Shown piece by piece: positions 31,350-40,200 of a stretch of 64,000 nucleotides of DNA (positions are counted from its first letter, which is position 1; each line of letters begins with the position of its first letter). The position numbers and the translations under genes are program-made. The stretch is from positions 62,001 through 126,000 of the forward strand of contig NZ_JAFFSX010000017.1 of NCBI RefSeq assembly GCF_017948485.1, given 5' to 3'. The notes under the pieces are model-generated. The model was given only the letters and a program-made list of their open reading frames with translations. It was not told the origin of the DNA and searched no databases. The DNA is from Streptomyces sp. GESEQ-35 (GTDB lineage Bacteria > Actinomycetota > Actinomycetes > Streptomycetales > Streptomycetaceae).

Positions 31350-33313
31350 CGCGGACCGGGCGACGGGAGGCCGGCGGGTGCGAGGGAGGCTCGCGCCCGG
31401 AGCAGCCGCAGGGCGAGCTGGAGTTCCAGCGCCTGCTCGGGTCGCTGCCAGTCACGGCCGAGCAGCTGGGTGATGCGCTCCATACGACGGGAGACCGTGT
31501 TGGGATGGACGTAGAGGATCTCCGCCGCACGGGTCGGACTGCCGGCGGCGGAGAACCAGCCTTCCAGGGTCTCGACGAGGGTGCTGAACCGCTCGGCGTC
31601 GTGGTCCAGGAGCGGGCCGAGGGTGCGCTCCACGAAGCCGGGCACGTCCTGGTCGTCGGCCAGCAGCATGCCGATGAAGCCGAGGTCGCGGGCTGCGGCG
31701 GCCCGGCCCGAGCCGCCGAGCGCGGTGAGCGCCTCGAAGCAGCGGACGGCCTCCTGGTAGACGCGCGGGACGGTGCCGGCGCCCTGGGTGTGGCCGGCGG
31801 CGCCGGCGGTGACCGGGGCGCCGGTGGCGGCGGCGAGTTCGGCCCGTACGTCCTCGGCGCGGGACGCCGGGTCGTCGCCGGGCAGCAGCAGGACCAGCCG
31901 TCCGCCCTGGACGGTCTTCATGCCGCGGTGCCGGCGTACGTAGGCGGTGGCCCAGCGTTCGACGAGGGCGGCGGCGTCGGTCTGGGCGCGGGCGACGACC
32001 ACGACGTGCGGGCGGTCGAGTTCGGCACACAGCCGGCCGGCCCAGACGACGAGCCGGTCGGTGGGGCCCTCCCAGGTGACCAGGTCCTCCAGGAACGCGT
32101 CCGCGAGCCCGCCGTCGGCGGCCGTGGACTGCTGGGTCAGCAGCAGAGAGACGGTGCGGGCGTAGGAGAGCAGGACCTGTTCGCCGGGTCCGGCGGGCGG
32201 GTGCGGGCGGGAGCCGTCGGGGTGGAAGAGCAGACAGCCGATGTCCTGCCGGCGGACGGTCAGGGGCACCACCCAGGTGCCGTCGGTCAGCGGGCAGGCG
32301 ATGCCGGTGGCGGCCGCGTTGAGCCGGACACGTTCCAGTTCGGCGCCGTCGGGGCGGGGTATCCGGCCGTGTTCGGCGAGGCGTTCGCCGGCCTGGCCGC
32401 GGACCGAGAGGCCGCCGCCGAGTTCGGTGGCGGCGCGGGCGATCAGCTGGTCCAGGCCGATGCCGTCGAGGACGAGCCGGACCAGGTCGTCCTGCACGTG
32501 TCTGCCGCGCAGGGCGTCGCTGAGGCCCGAGCGGGCCCGCGAACCGGCGCGTTCCAGCTCGGCGTTGGCGGCGCGGGCGCTCTCCAGCAGCCGGGCCGTG
32601 CTGAGGGCGACGGCGGACAGGTCGGCGAGGGAGCACATCAGCGTGACCTCGTCGGGCGTGAAGTGACGGACCTTGCGGTCGGCGACGTAGAGGTGGCCGA
32701 GGTGCCGGTCGTCGGCGCGCAGCGGGACGCCGAGCACGGCGTGCAGGGACTCGGCGTGGACGATCTCGCCGAGCGCGGCGGCGTGGGCGGCGGTGTGCGG
32801 GTCGAGGTCGCCGGAGAGCAGGTCGGCCGTCCAGAACGGGCCCGGGCGTTCACCGTGGGTGTCGGCCGGGAGCGCGGCGGCGGGGATGCGGTGTCCGACG
32901 GTCAGGGCGCTGACGGCGCCGTCAGCGGCGCGCAGGGTCGCCACGTCCGTCTCCCCCGGCTCCCCCGGCTCCGCGAGCAGGACGGTGCAGGCGAAGTCCA
33001 CGTGCAGCAGCAGCCGGGCGCGGCGGCTGATCAGCCGGAGGGTGGCGTCGGGGCGGCCGGCCTGGGTGAGTTCGCGGGCGGTGTCGACGAGGGCGACCAG
33101 TTCGGCCTCGCGCCTGCGGTGCCGGTCGAAGTGGCCGCCGACGTCGAGGGCGAGGCGGGTGGCGCGCTCGACCCGGTCGAGGCGGTGGGGCGCGGCGGTG
33201 GAACCGCGGGCGCGGGCGAGGAGCCGCTCGTACTCGCGGGCGGGTGCCTCGCCCGCGAGGAGTTCCAGGACGTGCAGGACGTCGTCCTCTGGTCGGGTGT
33301 CCTCTCCGGTCAT
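31346..33313 (-). CDS. GAF/PucR-type transcriptional regulator
   Basis: This 655-residue regulator has a GAF-like sensor region at about 100-240 (LLHVDFACTVLLAEPGEPGE, then LHAVLGVPLRADDRHLGHLY), a long middle, and the PucR C-terminal helix-turn-helix (LVETLEGWFSAAGSPTRAAE, then VHPNTVSRRMERITQLLGRD). Many streptomycetes have such proteins beside metabolic or antibiotic genes; ligand and targets are unknown. The ATG at 33313 follows GGGGGG. The nearest genes on the same strand are the sugar genes at 33.8-37 kb, separated by a 495-bp repeat-rich gap, so it may or may not belong to the macrolide locus. Confidence 0.85.
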   Translation of the reverse strand: MTGEDTRPEDDVLHVLELLAGEAPAREYERLLARARGSTAAPHRLDRVERATRLALDVGGHFDRHRRREAELVALVDTARELTQAGRPDATLRLISRRARLLLHVDFACTVLLAEPGEPGETDVATLRAADGAVSALTVGHRIPAAALPADTHGERPGPFWTADLLSGDLDPHTAAHAAALGEIVHAESLHAVLGVPLRADDRHLGHLYVADRKVRHFTPDEVTLMCSLADLSAVALSTARLLESARAANAELERAGSRARSGLSDALRGRHVQDDLVRLVLDGIGLDQLIARAATELGGGLSVRGQAGERLAEHGRIPRPDGAELERVRLNAAATGIACPLTDGTWVVPLTVRRQDIGCLLFHPDGSRPHPPAGPGEQVLLSYARTVSLLLTQQSTAADGGLADAFLEDLVTWEGPTDRLVVWAGRLCAELDRPHVVVVARAQTDAAALVERWATAYVRRHRGMKTVQGGRLVLLLPGDDPASRAEDVRAELAAATGAPVTAGAAGHTQGAGTVPRVYQEAVRCFEALTALGGSGRAAAARDLGFIGMLLADDQDVPGFVERTLGPLLDHDAERFSTLVETLEGWFSAAGSPTRAAEILYVHPNTVSRRMERITQLLGRDWQRPEQALELQLALRLLRARASLAPAGLPSPGPR

Positions 33314-33808
33314 CTCTGCCCCCCGCAGGAATCCGCCTGATCTCGGCTGACCGGAACGTAACTTCGGCCCGTACGGCGGTCAAACGGTCTGGGCCGGTCC
33401 TGAAGCGGGGCGGGGAGCCCGGGGAGGCGGTGGCCGGGTCACCGGTCGGAGCGGCTTCGGGCACCCGGAGCGGTGGTCCCGGCACCTGGGCCCCGGGTCG
33501 ACTCGCGTCTAGGCTGGGGCGTTTCGGGTCGGAGCGTCGGCGTCGCGTCGGACGGCGGGTGCGGATTGCGGCACGCGGCGCGCAGAGCAGAGACCTCGCC
33601 GAGTGCGAGCCGCTCGGAATCGTTGCTGAGGCGGGCCTCAAGCGTTTCTCCGGTTACGTGGTTCGTCTACCGCGGGCCGGTGGGGGCTGAGCGCGGAACG
33701 CTCCGCTGGTTACGCAGTTCGTCTACCGCGGGCCGGTGGGGGCTGGTCGCGCAGTTCCCCGCGCCCCTTTGGGGCGCGTTCATGCACCGCACCTCGAAAC
33801 AAGTCCCG
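33314..33808. other. Repeat-rich gap upstream of the PucR-type gene
   Basis: No gene is supported in this stretch, which holds the PucR-type promoter and the 3' end of the sugar operon. The right half is filled with direct repeats and hairpins (33652-33779). The left half shows only GC-rich sequence. Confidence 0.5.
33652..33779. repeat. 38-bp direct repeat with hairpins
   Basis: A 38-bp unit at 33652-33689 (with GTTCGTCTACCGCGGGCCGG in its middle) recurs at 33708-33745 with two mismatches. It is followed by GCGCAGTTCCCCGCGCC and a GCGCCCCTTTGGGGCGC hairpin. Such blocks are frequent at streptomycete gene ends. The hairpin probably acts as the terminator of the convergently oriented sugar operon ending at 33809. 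Confidence 0.65.
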
Positions 33809-34555
33809 TTAGGACTGCCGTACGCCGATGAAGAGGCCGCGGCCCGACGGGCCGCCCCGCTGGAACTCGACGTCCAAGCCCGCGCGTTCGAAGGCCAGCT
33901 CGTAGGCGGAGCGCTCGAACAGGGTGATCAGGTGGTTCTCGGAGAGGTGTTCGATGGCGTGGCCCGGTTCGGCGATGAGGTAGTGGACCTCGATCGCGGT
34001 GGCGTCGCCCTCCAGCCGGGAGTGGGAGACACGGGAGATCGTCCTGCCCTCGGCCTCGACGATCGAGGCGCCGACGAAGCCGGGGGTGAACGTGGCGGGG
34101 AACCACCAGGGTTCGACCACGACGACTCCGCCCGGCTCCAGGTGGGCGGCGAAGCGGGCGAGGGCCGTGTCGAGTTCGGTCTGGTCGCTCATGTGGCCGA
34201 TGGAGCTGAACATGCAGATGACGGCCGCGTAGCGGGTGTCGAGCGCGAAGGCGCGCATGTCGCCCAGGTGGACGGTGGCGCCGGGGTTGCGGCGCAGGGC
34301 GATCTCCCTCATGTCCGCGGAGAGTTCGAGGCCCTCGACGCGGTCGAAGAGAGGGGTGAGGTGCTGGAGGTGGAGTCCGGTGCCGCAGGCCACGTCGAGG
34401 AGGCTGCGCGCGCCGGGTGCCCGGGAGGTGATCAGGGCGGCCAGGTCGGCGGCCTCGCGCCGGTAGTCCTTGCCCTTGCCCTGGTGGACCAGGTCGTAGA
34501 CCCGGGCGATGCCGTCCGCGTAGCCGTTGCCCGTGCGGATGTCGGGGGTGGTCAC
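33809..34555 (-). CDS. NDP-aminosugar N,N-dimethyltransferase (DesVI/TylM1 type)
   Basis: This 248-residue SAM-dependent enzyme begins with GYADGIARVYDLVHQGKGKD and has motif I in LLDVACGTGLHLQHL, then HLGDMRAFALD and CMFSSIGHMSDQTELDTAL. Those stretches follow DesVI, EryCVI and TylM1, which dimethylate the C3 amino group of the dTDP-amino sugar for desosamine or mycaminose. The GTG at 34555 has AAGGAG seven bases before it. It is the last gene of the operon, 44 bp after the glycosyltransferase. The amino-sugar aminotransferase and other sugar genes are not in the window, so the exact sugar cannot be fixed. Confidence 0.92.
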   Translation of the reverse strand: MTTPDIRTGNGYADGIARVYDLVHQGKGKDYRREAADLAALITSRAPGARSLLDVACGTGLHLQHLTPLFDRVEGLELSADMREIALRRNPGATVHLGDMRAFALDTRYAAVICMFSSIGHMSDQTELDTALARFAAHLEPGGVVVVEPWWFPATFTPGFVGASIVEAEGRTISRVSHSRLEGDATAIEVHYLIAEPGHAIEHLSENHLITLFERSAYELAFERAGLDVEFQRGGPSGRGLFIGVRQS

Positions 34556-34599
34556 GTCGTGTCTCCTTGGCTGGGGTGGGCGGACCGGAGGGGTCTGCG

Positions 34600-35880
34600 T
34601 CACGGCCGTACGCGGCGTTGTGCCGTGAGTCGTTCCAGGGCCGGCACCAGGCCGGCCGGTGTCGGGTCGGTGAGGGTTTCCTCGCGCAGCCGGCGGGCGC
34701 CCGCGGTCAGCGAGGGGTCGTCGAGGGCCCGGACGACGGCGTCCCGCAGGGCGGCGGCGTCCAGTTTGTGCGGCGGCAGGTCGATGCCCGCGCCTGCTTC
34801 CTCGTGGAGGCGGGCCTTGAGGGGGGCGTCCCACAGGGCGGCCACGATGACCTGGGGCACGCCCAGCAGGGTGGCGGTGTAGCCGGTGCCCGCGCCGCCG
34901 TGGTGGACGATCGCGGCGCAGCTCGGCAGCAGCGCCTCCATGGGCACGAAGTCCACGGCGCGGATGTTGTCGGGGAGGCTGTCGCGGTCGCTGAGTTGAC
35001 CGGCGTCGAGGGTGGCGACGATCTCGGCGTCGACGTCGCCCAGTGCGTGCAGCAGATCCTCGAAGGGGACGGCGTCGCGTCCGAAGGTCTCGCGGGCGGA
35101 GACGCCGAGGGTGACGCAGACGCGGCGCCGGGCGGGCGGGGTGTGCAGCCAGTCGGGGATCACGGAGGGCCCGTTGTACGGGACGAACCGCATGGGCAGC
35201 ACCTCGTGGCCGGGCACGGGCAGCCGGATGCCCTCGGGGGCGGGGTCGATGCTCCACTGGCCGGCGACGATCTCCTCGATCGCGGCGGCGTCCGGGATGA
35301 CGCCGAACCGTTCCAGGGTCCAGGTCAGCCAGTCGGCCATCGGGTCCTCGCGCCGCCCCTCGGGCTGTGCCGCACGCAGGGCGAGGAACTGGCGGCGGGC
35401 GTTGAGGACGACGTCCGGGCCCCACAGGATGCGGGCGTGGGCCGCGCCGGTGACATGTGCGGCGATCGGGCCGGCGTAGGTGAAGGGTTCCCACAGGACC
35501 AGGTCGGGCTGCCAGGCGCGGGCGACGGCGACGAGGTCGTCGATGGTCGTGTCGCCGTTCAGGGGCGCGAACGACATGGCCGTCATCATGGTCTGCTGCC
35601 CGAGGGCGTGCTCCCAGCCGAGCGGCTCGTCACGGGTCTCGGCGAAGTCGAGGCCCTGCTGGTAGGGGGTGGGGTCGCCGCCGATACGGGTCATCAGCTC
35701 GACGATGGAATCGAGGTCTCCGACGGGTACGGCGGTCAGGCCCGAGCCGTTGATGACCTCGGTGAGTGCGGGCTGGCTGGCCACCCGGACCTCGTGTCCG
35801 GCGGTGCGCAGGGCCCAGGCCAGCGGCACCAGGTTGTAGTAGTGGGTGTTGTGCGCGAAGCACGTGATCAGGACGCGCAT
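34600..35880 (-). CDS. Macrolide glycosyltransferase (DesVII/EryCIII/TylMII type)
   Basis: This 426-residue GT-B enzyme opens with MRVLITCFAHNTHYYNLVPL, exactly in the style of the macrolide aminosugar transferases, and ends with the nucleotide-sugar signature, FVPMEALLPSCAAIVHHGGA followed by GTGYTATLLGVPQ. It would attach the dimethylamino sugar to the C5 hydroxyl of the macrolactone. Enzymes of this group need a P450-like partner, here encoded just upstream. The ATG at 35880 lies inside the 3' end of that partner gene (13-bp overlap), so the pair is made in a fixed ratio. The length is normal for the family. Confidence 0.95.
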   Translation of the reverse strand: MRVLITCFAHNTHYYNLVPLAWALRTAGHEVRVASQPALTEVINGSGLTAVPVGDLDSIVELMTRIGGDPTPYQQGLDFAETRDEPLGWEHALGQQTMMTAMSFAPLNGDTTIDDLVAVARAWQPDLVLWEPFTYAGPIAAHVTGAAHARILWGPDVVLNARRQFLALRAAQPEGRREDPMADWLTWTLERFGVIPDAAAIEEIVAGQWSIDPAPEGIRLPVPGHEVLPMRFVPYNGPSVIPDWLHTPPARRRVCVTLGVSARETFGRDAVPFEDLLHALGDVDAEIVATLDAGQLSDRDSLPDNIRAVDFVPMEALLPSCAAIVHHGGAGTGYTATLLGVPQVIVAALWDAPLKARLHEEAGAGIDLPPHKLDAAALRDAVVRALDDPSLTAGARRLREETLTDPTPAGLVPALERLTAQRRVRP

Positions 35881-37088
35881 GGCATGGTCTCCCCTGTGCG
35901 GCTCGGTGCGTGGCTGCCGGCGTTCTTGACGGCGGGCAGCCGGGCGGGGGCGTTCAGGACCGGCGAACAGGGCCGGGTCACCGGCTCCGCGCCGGTGCGC
36001 AGCCGCGGGAGGGCTTCGGCGAGTGCGCCCAGCGCGGCGCGGGCGATCGCCTTGATCAGCGGGGCGGACAGCCCGAAGTGCAGGTCGGCGGGGAGACCGA
36101 AGGGTGCGGTGTCCGGGCCGGTGTGCGGGTCGCGGTTGACGGCGGCGACCAGGACGGTCACCCGGCTGCCGGCCGGGAGTTCGGTGCCCGCCAGGGTGGC
36201 TCCGTCGCGTGCGGTGCGGGTCTCCAGGCGGACGGGCGGGGCCGAGCGCAGGGTGGCGTCCACGGCCGGGCCTGCCAGGGCGGGGTCGGCGGCGAGCGCC
36301 TGCCAGGCGCCCGGCCGGGCGAGTCGGTCGCGTACGGCGTTGGTGACGAGCACCGCGGTGGTCTCGGCGGCGCTGACCGACAGGACGCGGGCGATCTGTG
36401 CGGCGACGGGTCCCGCGTCGCCCAGGGTCCGGTCGAACAGGGCGGCCAGTCGGTCCTCCGCCGTTTCGGCGGCGCGGGCGACCGGGTACGGCTGGGGGCA
36501 CAGCAGGCCGTCGAGCGCGGGCCGGCAGTCGGCGAGCAGTCGGGCGTAGTGCTCGTACGCGTCCTCGGGCAGGCTGAGTTGCTCGGCGAGCACCCGGCCG
36601 ACGAGGCGGCGGGCGAAGTCCTCGGCGAGGTCGAAGCGGTCGCCGAGGTCGGCCACGATCGCCCGGGCGAACTTCACGGTCCGCTTCTCCACGCACGCCT
36701 CGTCGGCCCACAGCACGGGCCCGCCGAGCGCGGCGAGCGGGGCGAGCCGTGCGGTGGTCGCGCGGTCCAGGGCCAGGGTGGCGCTGCGGTACGGGAGTTC
36801 GTCGCCGTCGGCCGCGGGGGCGTCGAAGGCGGGGTCGGCGACGACCGCCTCGGCGACGGAGCGGTCGGCGGTGACCCAGGTGTCCAGCAGGGTGCTGTGG
36901 TACAGCGGCCCCCGCTCGCGGATCCGCTCCTCGTGGTGGTGCGGGTCGTCGGTGCCGGCCCGCAGCAGCAGTCCGTAGGGGTCGTCCTGGATGCCCGCGA
37001 ACCACTGTGCGGCGCGGGTGAGTTGGTTGTTCCTGGCCCGGCGGGCCGGGTCCCGTCCGGGTGCGTCGATGGACAGCACGGTGGTCAT
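35868..37088 (-). CDS. P450-like glycosyltransferase activator (DesVIII/EryCII/TylMIII type)
   Basis: This 406-residue protein has a P450-like fold, with RAAQWFAGIQDDPYGLLLRA and DTWVTADRSVAEAVVADPAF, and a C-terminal DLHFGLSAPLIKAIARAALG. At that last site true P450s have FGxGxHxCxG; here the haem-ligand cysteine is missing. This is the defining trait of EryCII/DesVIII/TylMIII, which bind and stabilise the paired glycosyltransferase and are not oxidases. GGAG seven bases before the ATG at 37088 fixes the start; a longer frame upstream runs through a dispersed repeat. It overlaps the transferase gene downstream and follows the last PKS gene by 145 bp. Confidence 0.93.
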   Translation of the reverse strand: MTTVLSIDAPGRDPARRARNNQLTRAAQWFAGIQDDPYGLLLRAGTDDPHHHEERIRERGPLYHSTLLDTWVTADRSVAEAVVADPAFDAPAADGDELPYRSATLALDRATTARLAPLAALGGPVLWADEACVEKRTVKFARAIVADLGDRFDLAEDFARRLVGRVLAEQLSLPEDAYEHYARLLADCRPALDGLLCPQPYPVARAAETAEDRLAALFDRTLGDAGPVAAQIARVLSVSAAETTAVLVTNAVRDRLARPGAWQALAADPALAGPAVDATLRSAPPVRLETRTARDGATLAGTELPAGSRVTVLVAAVNRDPHTGPDTAPFGLPADLHFGLSAPLIKAIARAALGALAEALPRLRTGAEPVTRPCSPVLNAPARLPAVKNAGSHAPSRTGETMPCAS

Positions 37089-37134
37089 GCGCGGCTCCAA
37101 AGCGGTCTCGGGGAAGAGGGGTTGCGTTCCCGCG

Positions 37135-37175
37135 CCCGCCGCGATGGGGGTCCCCCCGGCTTCTTCGCTCGGTGC
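37135..37175. repeat. Partial copy of the dispersed element
   Basis: GCCGCGATGGGGGTCCCCCC, the core of the element at 31169-31335, lies in the 145-bp gap between the last PKS gene and the glycosyltransferase activator. Only the core and a few flanking bases match. Its dyad GGGGGTCCCCC could act as a weak attenuator within the operon. Confidence 0.55.
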
Positions 37176-37233
37176 GGCGGGTGTGCGTGCCGGGCGGCGT
37201 GGGGGCGTGCCTCGCTTCCCCGAGGCCGCTCGG

Positions 37234-40200
37234 TCATCGGTCACCGCCGGGCAGCGCGTCCAGCCAGGCGCCGACGGTGTCGGCCGTGGCCGGGGCGTGC
37301 TCGGTCATCATCGTGAAGTGGTTGCCGGGTACGTCGGCGACGGTGTGCGCGGCGTCCCACACGGACCGCCAGTCGGTGCGGGGGTCGGTCCAGGCGGCCA
37401 TCGGTTCGCCGGCGCGCAGGTGCAGCACCGGGGCGCGGGTGGGCTGCGGGGTCCAGTCCTTCAGCAGCCGGTGGTAGGCGCCCATCGCGGTGAGCCGGGT
37501 GTCGTCGAGCGGGACGACGGTGCGTTCGGCCGCCCAGCGGAGCATGACGTCCCGCCAGACCTCCATGGCGCCGGGGGCGCTGGGGGTGTAGATGTCGGCG
37601 AGGACGAGGGCGACGGGGCCCGCGCCCCGGGCCTCCAGGTGGCGGGTGAGCGCATGGGCCAGGTTGGCGCCGGCGGAGTGGCCGAGCAGGGCGTAGGGCC
37701 GGCCGTCGGTGGCCTGGGCGAGGGTCTCGGCGTGGGCCGCGCACAGGGCGTCGAGGGAGTCCGGCAGCGGTTCACCGTCCCGGAAGCCCGGCTGCGGCAG
37801 CGCGAGGACGCCGCGCCGGCCGGCCAGGGCGCCCGCGAGGGCGGCGAATTCCAGCGGGCCGGAGACGGCGGCGGTACCGGTGACGCCGACGAGCAGCGGG
37901 CCCGGCCCGCCGTCGGGGCCGTCGGCGAGCCGGACCGGGGTGAGCGGCGGGGCGTCGCCGCCGGTGAACACCGGGCGCAGGGCGGCCACGGCGCCGAGCA
38001 CGTCGACGGCCTCGGCGACCCGGCCGTGCGCCAGCGCGTTCTGATAGAGGGCGACGAGAGTGCCGGGCGCGGCGTCGTCCGCGCCGGTGACCGGGGCGTC
38101 GAGAAGGCCCAGCAGGTGCCTGGTCAGCGCGTCCGGTGTGTCGTACTCGAAGAGCGTCTCGGGAGGCAGATCGAGTCCGGTGACGGCCGTCAGCCGCCGC
38201 CGGAGCTGAACGGTGGCCAGCGAGTCGAAGCCGAGGCGGGTGAACGGCGTGTCCGTGGGCACCTCGTCCGCACTGTCGTGGCCGAGGACCCCAGCGGCCT
38301 CCGTACGGACGAGGCCGAGCAGGACGGCGGAACGCGCGGCGGGGTCGCGGGCGGCCAGGTCGCGGCGCAGGTCGGAGGCGATCGCGGCGGGATCGTATGC
38401 GGCCAAGTCGCGGCGCAGGCCAGGCGGGGCGGGCCACTGACCGCTCGCCGCGCCGCCGCCCCCCGGGGCGAAGTGGCGCTCGGGCACGTAGGCGCCTACG
38501 GGCGCTGCGGGATCGTATGCGGCCAGGTCGCGGCGCGGGTCGGACGGGGCAGGCCACTGACCGCCCGCCGCGCTGCCGCCGCCCGGGGCGAAGTGGCGCT
38601 CGGGCACGTAGGCGCCTGCCGGTGCGGCGGGATCGTATGCGGCCAGGTCGCGGCGCAGGTCGGACGGGGCGGAGTGGCGCTCGGGCGCGTAGGTGCCCGG
38701 GGGGTGTGCGGGGTCGTACAGGGCGGTGATGAGTGGGCTGGGTCGGCGGGCGGTGAATCCGTCGGCGAAGCGTGGCCAGTCGGTGTCGGTGACCGACACG
38801 GTGGCCTCGCCGGCAGCAATGGCGCGGAAGAGTTCGGTGAGCGCTTTCTGCGGGTCCATGGCGTTGAGGCCCCGGCGCCGCAGGTAGTCCGTGCCTGCGC
38901 CGTCGCCCATGCCGCCGCCGCCCCACAGGCCCCAGGCCACGGAGGTGGCGGGCAGGCCCGCGGCGCGCCGGCGTTCGGCGAGGGCGTCGAGGTCGGCGTT
39001 GGCGGCCGCGTAGGCGCACTGGCCGGCGCTGCCCCACACGCCGGCGCCGGAGGAGTAGAGGACGAACGCGTCGAGCGGGGTGTTGCGGGTGAGTTGGTCC
39101 AGGTGGCGGGCGCCGGCGACCTTGCCCGCGTACACGTCGGCGACGAGGTCGGGGCCGGTCTCGGTGAGTGCGGCGACCTGGGGGATGCCGGCGGCGTGGA
39201 AGACCGCGGTGAGCGGGGTGTCGTCGGGGATCCGCGCCAGGACCTCGGTGAGCGCGGCGCGGTCGGCGAGGTCGCAGGCGGCGAAGGTCACCCGGGTGCC
39301 GAGGGCGAGGAGTTCGGATTCCAGGGACTCGGCGCCGGGTGCGTGCCGTCCGCGGCGGCCGACGAGCAGCAGGTGCTCGGCGCCGTCGCGGGCGAGACGG
39401 CGGGCGAGGTGTCCGCCGAGGGCGCCGGTGCCGCCGGTGACCAGGACGGTGCCGCGCGGTCGGTAGGGAGTGCCGGCGCGGGGCGTGGCCGCGGGGGCGA
39501 GGCGGCGTCCGTACGTCCCGTCCTGTCGTACGGCGATCTGGTCCTCGGAGCCGGTGAGGGCGGCGGCCAGCCGCTGCCAGGCCGCGTCGTCCGCGGTCTC
39601 GGGCAGGTCGGCCAGTCCGCCCCACAATGTGGGCAGTTCGAGGGCGGCGACCCGGCCGAGGCCCCACAGCTGGGCGGCCGCCGCCCGGGGCGCCTCGCCG
39701 GGCGTCACGGCCACGGCCGACCGGGTCGCGCACCACAGGCGGGCGGTGAGGGACGTATCGCGCAGGGCCTGGGCGAGGAACAGGGTCGCCCGGACACCGG
39801 CGGGTACCGGACCGGATCCGGGTTGTTCCCGCTCGTCGTCGCCCAGGAGGGAGAGCACGCCCTGGATCGTCGCGGCGGTATCACCTTGCGCGTCCGGGGC
39901 CTGTGTCGAAAGCGGCGTCGTCCGGTGCGTGCTCTCGGCGTGCCCGGCGGAAGCCCCCGTACTGGACGACGTACTCGGGCTTTCGTCCGGTGCGGCGAGA
40001 GCGCCTGCCAGGCGTCGCCCCGCAGGCGCCACTGTCGACACAGACCCCAGGAGGGCGGCGAGCGAGCCGCGGTCGGCCTGGGCGGCGTCGACGCGCAGCC
40101 TTCGTACGGTGGCGCCGAGGGCGGTGAGTGCCCGCTCGGCCGCGTCGGTGTGCGCGTCGTCGGGGTGCGTGGGGTGGACCAGCAGCCAGGTGCCGGTGAG

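Noticed and set aside
35868..37088. Cytochrome P450 oxidase
   Set aside because: The haem-ligand cysteine motif is absent and the gene overlaps a macrolide glycosyltransferase, as in the activator family.
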